DNA from: Sinorhizobium sp. 6-70
GTDB taxonomy: Bacteria; Pseudomonadota; Alphaproteobacteria; Rhizobiales; Rhizobiaceae
Direction: 5' to 3'
NCBI RefSeq assembly: GCF_030124375.1
Contig: NZ_JASKLS010000001.1
Location: 664,526-728,525, forward strand
Length of the DNA stretch: 64,000 nt
In this document: one piece after another, positions 41,744 to 50,215 of the stretch
How positions within the stretch are numbered: position 1 is the stretch's first letter
Layout: each line of letters starts with the position of its first letter
Notes under the pieces: model-generated
What the model saw: the letters and a program-made list of their open reading frames with translations, nothing else
Databases searched by the model: none
What the model was told of the DNA's origin: nothing
Translations under genes and position numbers: made by a program

Positions 41744-42373
41744 TCAGCCCGCGATCGCCGCGACGACCGGGACGACGTGCGGCCAGACCTCGAGCGATCC
41801 GCGATAGATCATGTCGAGCGCGACATAGAGGATGATCGCCAGACCGATGTAGGCGATCCAGTGGTAACGGTTGAGCAGCTTGGCAATGAGGCCCGCGGCA
41901 ACACCCATCATCGCGATCGAGAGGATGAGGCCGAACACCAGCACCGTCGGATGCTCGCGAGCAGCACCTGCAACCGCAAGCACGTTGTCGAGCGACATGG
42001 AGACGTCCGCAACGACGATCTGGATCGCCGCCTGCATGAAGGTCTTCTTATGCGGCTCTCCATTCCCCTCGTCCGCGCCTTCACCCTGGGCGGCACGCAG
42101 TTCGCGCCACATCTTCCAGCAGACCCAGAGCAGCAGGATGCCGCCGGCGAGCAGCAGGCCGATGATTTCGAGGAGCTGGACGGTCACACTGGCAAGCGCG
42201 ATGCGGAGAACGGTCGCGGCGAGAATGCCGACCAGGATCGCCTTCTTGCGCTGCTCGGTCGGAAGCCCGGCGGCGGCAAGGCCGATGACGACGGCGTTAT
42301 CCCCGGCAAGCACCAGGTCGATGACAATAACCTGCAGAAGCGCCAGCAAGCCGGCAGACGTAAAAATTTCCAT
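41744..42373 (-). CDS. TerC family integral membrane protein
   Basis: 209 residues from the ATG at 42371-42373 (an alternative ATG lies eight codons earlier). Seven hydrophobic segments and two characteristic acidic motifs: 'VIVIDLVLAGDNAVVIGLA' and 'IVVADVSMSLDNVLAVAGAA', which are thought to bind metal in the membrane. TerC relatives handle manganese export and metal loading of exported enzymes. No riboswitch could be recognised in the 5' region. Stand-alone gene. Confidence 0.92.
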   Translation of the reverse strand: MEIFTSAGLLALLQVIVIDLVLAGDNAVVIGLAAAGLPTEQRKKAILVGILAATVLRIALASVTVQLLEIIGLLLAGGILLLWVCWKMWRELRAAQGEGADEGNGEPHKKTFMQAAIQIVVADVSMSLDNVLAVAGAAREHPTVLVFGLILSIAMMGVAAGLIAKLLNRYHWIAYIGLAIILYVALDMIYRGSLEVWPHVVPVVAAIAG

Positions 42374-42697
42374 GATGTGTTGATCCCCACTGAGCAAAGC
42401 GGCTCGGCATCGCTACGGATAAATCATCGATCGATCAAGTGGCGATGCCGGTCTCAATCAAAAAAACTGGAGTGCGCCGCCACGGACGCGCTCGCGCGGC
42501 TGGCGCGCGATGCTATTGCCGGGCTTTCCAAGGATGCCAGCAGTGAAGGCCGCTCCCGCGCGCTGTTGCGTGTTTGCGTCGATCAACGACTGCGCACCCG
42601 TTTTCTCCAGAGAATCGGACCGGGGCGGCAGAAAATTGCCCAGATTGACCCTTAGCCGCGCATTTCAGGTTTAGTGAGACATAATATAGGGGACCTG

Positions 42698-43468
42698 ATG
42701 CGCGGATATTTGATCCTCTCCGAAGCAAGAAGCGGCTCCAGTTGGCTGAGCACTCTCCTCGGTCATTCCGGCGAAATGGGATTGCCGGCCGAGTGGCTGG
42801 CCCCGAAGGCCCATCGCCTCGATGTCAACGCCCTGCCTTTCGACGCGTTCTTCGGAGAAATCATCGGGAAATGCTCGACCGCGAACGGAGCGTTCGGCAT
42901 GAAGATCTTCCCGAACCAGCTTTTCGTCACCCAGGAGCGCTGCGGCCGGGACTTCATCCGCCATTGCCTTTCCGAGCATGAGACGGCGCTGGTCTTCCTT
43001 CGGCGCAGGGACACGTTGAGGCAGGCGATTTCCTTCGCGCGGGCGCGGCAGACGCGGGCCTTTGCCGCCCACCACGGAGCAAAGGCGGAGCCGCGCTACG
43101 ACTTCGAACAGATCGCCCGCTGCTTCTTCTATATCCGGGAAAGCTACAATTTCTGGCAGAGTTACCTGGAGCTCCTGGGCGCGCCGTTCACCGAATTTGC
43201 CTACGAGGATCTTGCCGCCGACCCGAACCCTTTCATCGCGCATATCGCGGAACACCTTGGCGTTACCGCTCCGGCGAGGGCCAAAACGACAATGGCCGTT
43301 CAACGCGACGGCCTGACGGAGGAATGGATCGCGCGCTTCAACGAAGATTGCCGGTCGGGAAACATGCTCAGGGCCTACGACCGTCGCGAGCACATTGCCG
43401 GCAAGATGCGCAACTTCGCGAAACTGGCGTCCGGCAAGCTCGAGCCGCGATATCCGTTCGCGTTTTAG
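42698..43468 (+). CDS. Stf0-type sulfotransferase, copy 1
   Basis: 256 residues from the ATG at 42698, six bases after GGGGA. The 5'-phosphosulfate loop is 'LSEARSGSSWLSTLL' and the 3'-phosphate strand and helix 'VFLRRRDTLRQAISFARARQ'. The 'SEARSGSSWL' opening is typical for Stf0 (trehalose 2-sulfotransferase-like) enzymes that use PAPS. It adds sulfate to a carbohydrate. The protein at 44275-45045 is closely similar over its whole length, with an acyltransferase gene between. Likely works on a cell-surface saccharide. Confidence 0.9.
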   Translation: MRGYLILSEARSGSSWLSTLLGHSGEMGLPAEWLAPKAHRLDVNALPFDAFFGEIIGKCSTANGAFGMKIFPNQLFVTQERCGRDFIRHCLSEHETALVFLRRRDTLRQAISFARARQTRAFAAHHGAKAEPRYDFEQIARCFFYIRESYNFWQSYLELLGAPFTEFAYEDLAADPNPFIAHIAEHLGVTAPARAKTTMAVQRDGLTEEWIARFNEDCRSGNMLRAYDRREHIAGKMRNFAKLASGKLEPRYPFAF

Positions 43469-43472
43469 CGGA

Positions 43473-43566
43473 CTACAGCGCCGTGCGCCTTTTCAGACGC
43501 ACGAAGGACGCTGTAGCACTTTGAATTGCTGTCCTTAATTCGGCTACGATTTAAGGAAACATGCAA
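43473..43566. repeat. RIME-type intergenic element
   Basis: CTACAGCGCCGTGCGCC and its arm GGACGCTGTAG, the linker ACTTTGAATTGCTG, and a somewhat degraded second palindrome (CCTTAATTCG...CGATTTAAGG). It lies five bases after the stop of the first sulfotransferase and may act as its 3' end. Confidence 0.8.
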
Positions 43567-43679
43567 GCAGGGCGGCGCGTCCGCGCCGCGATCGACGTGC
43601 GGTCGCTTCGACGCACGGCGGATGTTGCGGGCGGCTGGCGTCTCTGCAACACTTGACCGATTGCAGCCGGAGAGCGGGT

Positions 43680-44264
43680 ATGACGCTTGGCGAAATTCGG
43701 GCATTGCTGCTTCAGCTCCGCTATTGGGGGCGCCTCGAGATCGGTGGCAAGTTCCGCATCGACGGAGGCATAATAAATCCGAACAGGGGCAAGATCCGCA
43801 TCGGCCGCAAGGCGGAAATCAAGCGCGGCGCGATCATCGATGCCAATGACGGCTTCGTCACCATCGGCGATCATTTCAGCCTCAACCCGTATTCGATACT
43901 TTATGGCTCCGGCGGCCTGACGATCGGCAACTGGGTGCGGATCGCCGCCCATGTGGTCGTGGTCCCGGCCAATCACGGCTTCAGCGATCCCAATGTTCCG
44001 ATTAAGAAGCAACGCGAGACGAGACTGGGGATCGTCATCGAGGACGACGTCTGGATCGGCGCCGGAACGGTGATCCTTGATGGCGCGCACATTTCCCGGG
44101 GGTGTGTGATCGGCGCGGGCAGCGTCGTGAGGGGCCGAACGGACCCGCTCGGCATCTATGCCGGAGTTCCCGCGCGAAAAGTGGGTGTCCGCGGAGAGAA
44201 AAGACCCATTGCCGATGCACGCGGAACGCCCCGGAATCCGACGCTATCGCGCAACAAGGACTAG
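43680..44264 (+). CDS. Hexapeptide-repeat acyltransferase (LbH/CysE-WbbJ type)
   Basis: 194 residues from the ATG at 43680. Isoleucine-patch hexapeptides build a left-handed beta-helix ('GKIRIGRKAEIKRGAIIDAN', 'GFVTIGDHFSLNPYSILYG'), and the catalytic His is in 'VPANHGFSDPNVP'. The last coils 'IEDDVWIGAGTVILDGAHIS' end with 'IYAGVPARKVG', the usual family end. It transfers acetyl or another acyl group to a sugar. It lies between the two sulfotransferase genes, ten bases before the second, so all three are probably one operon for glycan modification. Confidence 0.92.
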   Translation: MTLGEIRALLLQLRYWGRLEIGGKFRIDGGIINPNRGKIRIGRKAEIKRGAIIDANDGFVTIGDHFSLNPYSILYGSGGLTIGNWVRIAAHVVVVPANHGFSDPNVPIKKQRETRLGIVIEDDVWIGAGTVILDGAHISRGCVIGAGSVVRGRTDPLGIYAGVPARKVGVRGEKRPIADARGTPRNPTLSRNKD

Positions 44265-44274
44265 ATGAGGATTC

Positions 44275-45045
44275 ATGCGTGGTTATCTCCTTCTGACCGA
44301 GGCACGAAGCGGATCGAACTGGCTCGGGTCGCTCATCAATCAGTCGCAGGACATGGGCAGATCCACCGAGTGGCTGTCGCCCAAGCTTCACGGTCTCGAT
44401 ATGGGCGCCCTCTCATGGGACGCCTTCTTCGCGGAAGTCATCCGGAAGTGCTCGACCCCGAACGGCGTGTTCGGCATGAAGATCTTTCCGAACCAGCTTT
44501 TCGTGACGCGCGAGCGTTACAGCCGGGATTTCATCCGCCATTGCCTTTGCGAACATGAGACAGCGATCGTCTTTCTCCGACGCAGAGACACGCTGAGGCA
44601 GGCGATCTCGTTTGCGCGGGCAAGACAGACACGCGCTTTCGCCGCCCACCACGGGGCAAAGGCCGAGCCGCGCTACGACTTCGAGCAGATCGCCCGGTGC
44701 TTCTTCTACATCCGCGAAAGCTACGGTTTCTGGCAGGGCTACCTGGATCTCCTCGGCGTGCCCTTCACCGAATTCGCCTATGAAGACCTCGCGAACGATC
44801 CGAGCCCCTTCATCGCGCATATCGCCGGGCAGTTGCGCGTCTCCCCGCCGGCCACGGCTGAGACGACGATGACCGTCCAGCGCGACGACCTGACGGAGGA
44901 ATGGATCGCGCGCTTCAACGAGGATTGTAGCTCGGGGGATCTGCTCAAGGCTTACGATCGCCGCGAGCACATTCCGGGCAAGATGCGCAATTTCGCGAAA
45001 CTGGCGACCGGGAAACTCAAGCCGCGCTATCCCTTCGCGTTTTAG
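44275..45045 (+). CDS. Stf0-type sulfotransferase, copy 2
   Basis: 256 residues, same length as copy 1, ATG after GATGAGGATTC. 'LLTEARSGSNWLGSLINQSQ' gives the PAPS loop and 'VFLRRRDTLRQAISFARARQ' the 3'-phosphate site. The stretch around 'FAAHHGAKAEPRYDFEQIAR' is identical in both copies. Differences concentrate in residues 15-60, where the acceptor is bound, so the two may act on different positions or sugars. Its TAG stop overlaps the start of repeat C. Confidence 0.9.
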   Translation: MRGYLLLTEARSGSNWLGSLINQSQDMGRSTEWLSPKLHGLDMGALSWDAFFAEVIRKCSTPNGVFGMKIFPNQLFVTRERYSRDFIRHCLCEHETAIVFLRRRDTLRQAISFARARQTRAFAAHHGAKAEPRYDFEQIARCFFYIRESYGFWQGYLDLLGVPFTEFAYEDLANDPSPFIAHIAGQLRVSPPATAETTMTVQRDDLTEEWIARFNEDCSSGDLLKAYDRREHIPGKMRNFAKLATGKLKPRYPFAF

Positions 45046-45147
45046 ATCATTTCATTGTTTCATTGAAACAGTGAAATGATCTAACTCGTTGAAACTACGC
45101 AATTCCGGACGGAAAACCGTTACACACTTTTCCTGGAATTGCTCTAG
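45044..45147. repeat. Interspersed repeat C, full inverted copy
   Basis: Starts inside the stop codon of the second sulfotransferase with a hairpin AGATCATTTCA/TGAAATGATCT (45044-45083), then the reverse complement of the repeat at 5422-5507 (AACTACGCAATTCCGGACGG, AAAACCGTTACACACTTTTC, CTGGAATTGCTC). The hairpin is longer than in copy 1. Possibly the transcription end of the sulfotransferase genes. Confidence 0.8.
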
Positions 45148-45159
45148 CCGACGGGGCGC

Positions 45160-46035
45160 GTGCTTCGCGTGCCGCCGCCTGCCACGCAACACGCGTGCTT
45201 GCGATGGTTGCGCGAGCTACCATTTTTCCCCAACTTTTCCGAGTTTCCCGAGCGCGCGCCCCGCTCGGGCCATGGCTTCGTTTCCAATGCCGTATTACGG
45301 GCGATAACCCCTCGGATACGGATCTCCCCCAGGAATGCAGTACAGACCTATGGTACCTGGCGATATGTCGAAACGCCCTTCCGCGATTGCCGCCGTTTTG
45401 GACGGCAACCTGTCTTTGCGATGACCTTGACGGCCGGTACCGCCGCGGTCATCGCGGAGACGGTTTTCCTTCGCGGCAAGGGCCGCACAGGTTCAAGCCC
45501 CGAGCTTGTCACGCAAAACTTCCAGTCGACGCTCGCCTGGCTGCGCTCGATCGGGCTCCAGCCCGTTGTCGTAAGTCCGCCTCCGAGGGACGGGCGCAAT
45601 ACCGGACTTTGCGTGGCGCGGGCACGCTTGCTTGGGCTGCCTTCCGGAGATTGCGATCTGCCGGTTGCGGCGGTCGAGGCACATGACAGGGAGGTCCGAT
45701 CGGTGCTGGCCAGCGTGGCTGCGGACTTTCCCGTCCTGAATTCCACCGATTATCTTTGCGACGCCGTCAATTGCCGGGCGGAAGAGGACGGCGTCGCGAT
45801 CTATGAGGACGACGGGCATTTTTCGCAGCAGGGCTCCCGGCATATCGGCGGAACGCTGGATTTCTCCCGGGCCTTCGCAGCCGCAGCCGAGCATGGCTGC
45901 GAGCAAAAGCCCGGCGACAACCGGTCCGCGCCGCGCGGGAATTGCGGATTTGAGCCGCCACGGGCTGCCGAGTTGAATTCCGGTCATGATCCCGATAAAC
46001 GCAGCTATCGCAGCGGCACCTGGAGCGGATTTTGA
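45160..46035 (+). pseudogene. Truncated acyltransferase-3/SGNH protein (C-terminal remnant)
   Basis: The frame is open for 291 codons, but the first about 60 residues are not protein-like. From about residue 62 'AVQTYGTWRYVETPFRD' is the last part of an acyltransferase-3 (OafA-like) membrane domain, followed by a final hydrophobic helix. Then comes a SGNH tail with the Asp-His end 'IYEDDGHFSQQGSRHIG'. The bulk of the membrane domain and the GDSH serine block are missing. The frame overlaps the next gene by four bases (TTGA), a sign of an old operon. Likely a decayed O-acyltransferase, though the C-terminal piece may still be translated. Confidence 0.65.
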
Positions 46036-47084
46036 AGGACCTTCACTACCCCTTTCGTCTTCTTGACCATGAGAGCGGGCGGGGCCAGCGAAGCCTTCTC
46101 GACCGGATCGTCACCCGGTATGAGACCTTCAAGCTGGCGGCGCGTGAGCGCAAGCGGAAGCGGGACATCGAAATGTCGTGCCTGAACGAGGGCGGCGCTC
46201 GGCCGCTCGGCCGCGACGACATTCCGGTCGTCTTCAACACGCACAACGACGTGAAGCTGATGCCGTCCTTTCTCGCTCACTACAGAAGGCTCGGCGTTTC
46301 GCGCTTCATCTGCATTGACGATGTGTCGTCCGACGGCACGCGCGAATATCTCAGCTCGCAGCCGGACGTTGACGTCTGGAGTTCGCCGTTGCGCTACCGG
46401 GACGCCCGGCGCGGGCGCGAATGGCGCCAGACGCTGTTCGCGCGCTACGGCAAGGACCGGTGGTATCTCAACGTCGATTCGGACGAATTCCTGATCTACG
46501 ACGATTGCGAACGCCAGCCGCTCCGCAATCTCATCCGTGCGCTTGAAGCGCGCGGCGAGAAGCGCCTCGCTGCGCCCATGCTCGACATGTACCCGGTCGG
46601 CCCGCTCGGATCAGCGGCACTCGACAGCACGGATGCACGGATGCCTTGGGAGATCGCCGACCACTTCGATGGCGCCGGATACGAGATCACCTATACCAAG
46701 CGGGCGATCAGCATCACCGGCGGGCCGCGCAAGCGGAAGTTCGCGCACGTGCTGGAACTCATGAAATATCCGCTGATCTTCTGGGACAGGGAATGCAACC
46801 TCGGGGTCAGCATTCACCAGCCGCTTCCCTGCGAGCGGAATTTTCCGGCGATCTCCGGCGTGTTGCTGCACTTCAAGTTCTTCTCCGACTATAAGGAGAA
46901 GATCGAGCACGCGGTGACGGACGGACAATATTTCGACGGCGCCGCCGCCTATCGCAGGATGCTGGACGATCTGCAGAAATCCGGCGATTTCAACTTCCAG
47001 AGCCCGGATTCCGTGCGGTTTTCCGGCTCAAGGCAATTGCGCGACCTGGGTTTCATCGCCCCGATCGCGTTCACGTCGGACTAG
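46032..47084 (+). CDS. Glycosyltransferase family 2-like protein
   Basis: 350 residues starting with TTG after GGAGCGGATT and overlapping the stop of the preceding frame by four bases. The domain begins near residue 63 ('IPVVFNTHNDVKLMPSFLAH'), has 'SRFICIDDVSSDGTREYLSS' and the DxD sugar-nucleotide motif 'YLNVDSDEFLIYDD'. This is the 'Glyco_tranf_2_4' look, common in rhizobial surface-polysaccharide loci. It transfers a sugar to a glycan in the cytoplasm. An N-terminal extension of about 60 basic residues precedes the fold; an internal ATG at codon 48 could be another start. Confidence 0.85.
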   Translation: MKDLHYPFRLLDHESGRGQRSLLDRIVTRYETFKLAARERKRKRDIEMSCLNEGGARPLGRDDIPVVFNTHNDVKLMPSFLAHYRRLGVSRFICIDDVSSDGTREYLSSQPDVDVWSSPLRYRDARRGREWRQTLFARYGKDRWYLNVDSDEFLIYDDCERQPLRNLIRALEARGEKRLAAPMLDMYPVGPLGSAALDSTDARMPWEIADHFDGAGYEITYTKRAISITGGPRKRKFAHVLELMKYPLIFWDRECNLGVSIHQPLPCERNFPAISGVLLHFKFFSDYKEKIEHAVTDGQYFDGAAAYRRMLDDLQKSGDFNFQSPDSVRFSGSRQLRDLGFIAPIAFTSD

Positions 47085-47099
47085 CCGGCTGAGGCCTGC

Positions 47100-47203
47100 C
47101 TACAGCGCCGCGCGTCTTATCAGACGCGCAGAGGACGCTGTAGCACTTTGAATTGCTGCATGTTTTTATCCTTAAATCGGCGACGATTTAAGAAAACATG
47201 CAG
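47100..47203. repeat. RIME-type intergenic element, full copy
   Basis: Nearly identical to the copy at 10659-10762: first palindrome CTACAGCG...CGCTGTAG with GCGCGTCTTATCAGACGCGC inside, the linker, and the second palindrome TTAAATCGGCGACGATTTAA. It lies between the convergent glycosyltransferase and pyruvyltransferase genes. Confidence 0.85.
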
Positions 47204-47208
47204 TGGCC

Positions 47209-48039
47209 TCAACGGAATGGAAAGGACCGCAACAAGCAGTCAATCGTCTCGGCGGATGGGACCGCGGGCGCGTTGCCAGCCTTGTCTGCTCCGCCGGCCG
47301 TTAGCAGGCTATCGAAATCGACGGGACCGGGGAGAGGCGCGCCGCGAAAGCTGAAGTAATCCGCAAATTTGAAGCCGTCGCCCTTTATCTTGCCGTGGGG
47401 CTCCATCCAGATCGAGGGCACGCCATAGGCGTCGGCGACGATGAGGCCGTGGAGGCTGCTGGAGATCACCAGGTCGCTGGCGGAGATCGCCTCGCAAATC
47501 TTTTGCGGGTCTCCGAGGAGGTTGAGGACTCTCCAGTGGCTGGGCAGGGACGGTCCGTAGCGCTCCAGAAAGGTCTGGTATGTAACGAAGTGCGGGATGA
47601 CCACGACTTCCGACGTCGCCGCATTCTTCTTGGGCCAGATCAGCGGCAGCAGGATCGCCGGATCTCCGAGCGCAATGTCGCGGTCGGGTGCAATTCTTGC
47701 CTTCGACAGTTCGCCGCGCACCGCGTCAAAGACGAGGCGCTGCGGCCACAGCGCCGGCGTTCCGGTGTCCATGAAACCGGAGCCCCAAACGCGCAGTGTT
47801 CGCCAGGGGCGCTTGCGCCAGAACGCGTATTTCTTGCGGTTGTACCGATAATAGGCGTCGATGATGCTGCCGACACCGATGAGTTCGGCCCGTGCCGGTT
47901 CGACATAGACCGGCTCGACGGAAAAAAGGTTCTGGAGAATATCGGCCATCAGGTTGTCGCCGAAGTTCTCGATGGTCTTGCCGAAGCTCTCGCCGACGGT
48001 GGCGGAGAAGACTTTCACTTTGCGCACGCGAACTCCCAT
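47209..48039 (-). CDS. Polysaccharide pyruvyltransferase family protein
   Basis: 276 residues from the ATG at 48037-48039. The family start 'FSATVGESFGKTIENFGDNL' (FGDNL), the middle 'LGDPAILLPLIW' and the late motif 'DLVISSSLHGLIVADAYGVP' (SSLHG) are the marks of PF04230. It transfers a pyruvyl ketal or another group to sugars of exported polysaccharides. The frame can start earlier at a TTG, without a better ribosome site. On the opposite strand to the neighbouring glycosyltransferases but in the same cluster. Confidence 0.88.
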   Translation of the reverse strand: MGVRVRKVKVFSATVGESFGKTIENFGDNLMADILQNLFSVEPVYVEPARAELIGVGSIIDAYYRYNRKKYAFWRKRPWRTLRVWGSGFMDTGTPALWPQRLVFDAVRGELSKARIAPDRDIALGDPAILLPLIWPKKNAATSEVVVIPHFVTYQTFLERYGPSLPSHWRVLNLLGDPQKICEAISASDLVISSSLHGLIVADAYGVPSIWMEPHGKIKGDGFKFADYFSFRGAPLPGPVDFDSLLTAGGADKAGNAPAVPSAETIDCLLRSFPFR

Positions 48040-48251
48040 GAGGCCAGATAAAGCGCGCCAAGGCGCGCGCAAACCTCCATTTCAGGATTGCTGATCGAGT
48101 CGTGATACCGGAATCTTGATCCCATAGGAAGGCTGAGGCCGAAGAGTGGCACCGACCCGCATGATGCTACCGGAACCTCTGACGTGATCGGGCGCTTCGC
48201 TTCCGCATTGCGGGATGCAGATCCATGCCGCTCTGACCGGGAGGGCGCGAC

Positions 48252-48377
48252 ATGCCGTTGCGGGATGGCTATGTGATCGTGATCGGGACGAAGCTCGATC
48301 ATTTTCGGGACGACCCCGATGATTTGGGGCGCTATTATCACGGCAAGCTTTTGGAAATCGTCTGGGCACTGTTGTAG
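48252..48377 (+). pseudogene. Possible remnant of a DUF2278-like protein start
   Basis: A 41-residue frame 'MPLRDGYVIVIGTKLDHFRD' continuing 'DPDDLGRYYHGKLLE' before two stop codons. The pattern (start, GY-V-GT, then GRYYH) resembles the N-terminal region of DUF2278-type proteins as I recall them, but the rest of the gene is absent. The remainder of 48040-48532 shows no other gene. Confidence 0.25.
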
Positions 48378-48532
48378 TAGGGAACTGCGATACTTGCGCG
48401 AGCCATGCTTTCCCTGTTGCACGCCCTTGTTGAGTTGCTTATATAAGCGGCGCTTGATCATCCGCTGCTCAGCCACACGCCGCCGGCGTTGATAAGCGTG
48501 TACGCCACCCGCCTCAACGCAAGGCTGCACCC

Positions 48533-49270
48533 ATGCCGAAAATTGACGTTTGCATCGTCGCCGCCCGGCGCCCCGATCTGCTCGCCGCGACGCTCGAGAG
48601 CCTGTCTAAGCGGATGCTCGACCACTTCGAGATCGAAAACATCCATATGAACCTCGATCCGATCTTCGGGGACGACGACGCGCACGCCGCCTGCCTTGAA
48701 CTGGTCCGGAAACAGTTTCCCGCGGCGATCGTCTTCGAGCCGGAAACCGCGAGCTTCGGCGGCGCCGTCCGGCGGCTCTGGTCGGCTACCAGGGCAGATT
48801 TCGTGCTGCACCTCGAAGACGATTGGGTCGCCCTGGCCGATATCGGCGCAAACGTCTTCGCTGCCTTCCGAGATCCCGCGATCGCGCAAGTGTCGTTCCA
48901 CACCGCCGAGCAGAAATGGGACATCGCCAAGAAGGGCCATTTTCACAAGCGCAACGAATATATGCGGCTGTTCGGCATCAAGATCCCGAAGTTCACCGCC
49001 TTCCCGATCTTCACCACCTCGCCGTCGCTTCTCAGAGGTGAGTTCGCGCGGGATTGCGCGCGCCTCATGGACCCGGCGAAGGATCCCGAGAAACAATTCT
49101 ACTACGGCGTGAACCCGACGCTGGAAAAATACGTCCGCAACAAGAAGAGCTATATTTTCTCTCCCGAGAAGCGCCCCGTCATCAAGGACATCGGCCGCGA
49201 CTGGCAGAAGGAAAAGAACATCAAGAAGGTCATCCGCGACGCCCATTCGGTCTGGGAGACAATTGGATAG
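48533..49270 (+). CDS. Glycosyltransferase-like protein of the surface-glycan cluster
   Basis: 245 residues. Rossmann-like start 'KIDVCIVAARRPDLLAATLE', an acidic DxD-type motif 'FVLHLEDDWVALADIG', and 'PETASFGGAVRRLWSATRAD' before it, the layout of GT2-related enzymes. The rest ('FTAFPIFTTSPSLLRGEFAR', 'YIFSPEKRPVIKDIGRDWQK') is less typical. ATG follows AAGGCTGCACCC. It probably builds a saccharide in the cytoplasm together with the sulfotransferases and pyruvyltransferase around it. Confidence 0.8.
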   Translation: MPKIDVCIVAARRPDLLAATLESLSKRMLDHFEIENIHMNLDPIFGDDDAHAACLELVRKQFPAAIVFEPETASFGGAVRRLWSATRADFVLHLEDDWVALADIGANVFAAFRDPAIAQVSFHTAEQKWDIAKKGHFHKRNEYMRLFGIKIPKFTAFPIFTTSPSLLRGEFARDCARLMDPAKDPEKQFYYGVNPTLEKYVRNKKSYIFSPEKRPVIKDIGRDWQKEKNIKKVIRDAHSVWETIG

Positions 49271-49632
49271 CCTTCCTCTCGCGGAAATGCGCGAGTTTTA
49301 CGCGCCGCCGACTCAGCGCTTGGGATCGTTCCCGCTTGTGTTTATCAACCCGATGCCGCGTCTCCTCCGTGACACCGCCATTGCAACTCTATCCAGCCAC
49401 GGCGCGTCGGCGCCGTGATCGAATCGGTCCAACCTGCAACTCCGCCCACCAGTTTGTTCCCTTGGAACGTTCGACAGCACCCGCCGTGACGTCTACTGAC
49501 TCCCCGCCTTGCGTAACGCCGTCTTTGTACGTCCTGCCGTCCGGGGTTATCGTTACCCGGCGATGCGACTGCATCCTCTGTGGCGGACTGCGCAGCAAGA
49601 CCTAATCTCCGGCGACGACGCGAGTGCTCACG
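49271..49632. other. Intergenic stretch, no gene supported
   Basis: About 360 bases. A short piece (CCAGCCACGGCGCGTCGGCG near 49393) recalls the core of element A. No frame of good composition is seen on either strand. It includes the promoter of the gene that follows. Confidence 0.5.
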
Positions 49633-50124
49633 ATGGAAGACGTCAGCGAAAGATCCTACGAACGCTTGGCGCCGTCAGACTTGGAAAGGATCGCAGCCGT
49701 CGCGTTTCGCACGCTCAGCGCCATCTTCGATCGTGCGCCGGTCGCTGGGCTTTATCGCGACCGCCTGCTCCTCATCGCGCTGGCCCAGGGCAGTGCGCTG
49801 CATTATCTCAACGGCACGAACGGGCTGAAGGACATCGACGTCTGGGCCTTCTTCGCGGCGGGTCTTACCAAGCCGTTTCCGCACCGGAAGCGCTGGTGCG
49901 TGGATTTCGGCCCGTCCCGCTTCGGTCGGCACCCGGCCGATCTCGGCTACTCCGGCCGCCGTCTCGACCTCATGGGCCGGTCGATCGCCGCTACCGTCGG
50001 CGAGCCGCCCCAACAGTCCGTACAGCGATGGCTCGCTTCGAAAAACCGGTCCGCGATTGAACTTCGCAAGAAGCCGATGTTTTTGCTGTTTCCGGATGCG
50101 TTCTTCGGCGAGCGGCTCAATTGA
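49633..50124 (+). CDS. Nucleotidyltransferase-like protein, function unknown
   Basis: 163 residues from the ATG at 49633 (a GTG three codons earlier is possible). The centre 'ALAQGSALHYLNGTNGLKDI' followed by 'DVWAFF' has the GS...DxD pattern of nucleotidyltransferase folds, and 'WCVDFGPSRFGRHPADLGY' could supply the third acid. The C-terminus is 'KPMFLLFPDAFFG'. Such proteins are widespread orphans; some relatives in this fold act as toxins or in defence. Nothing in the neighbourhood indicates which. The TGA stop overlaps a repeat-C fragment (GAGCAATTCCAGGAAAA). Confidence 0.7.
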   Translation: MEDVSERSYERLAPSDLERIAAVAFRTLSAIFDRAPVAGLYRDRLLLIALAQGSALHYLNGTNGLKDIDVWAFFAAGLTKPFPHRKRWCVDFGPSRFGRHPADLGYSGRRLDLMGRSIAATVGEPPQQSVQRWLASKNRSAIELRKKPMFLLFPDAFFGERLN

Positions 50125-50215
50125 GCAATTCCAGGAAAACTGCGAGTTATGTGGATGCCACATGGTCGCCGGTATGGCCATTGCGAACGTCAGCCGTCAA
50201 TGCTTTCATGCGGTC

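Noticed and set aside
42374..42500. A manganese (yybP-ykoY) riboswitch before TerC
   Set aside because: I looked for its conserved loops on the minus strand and could not find them.
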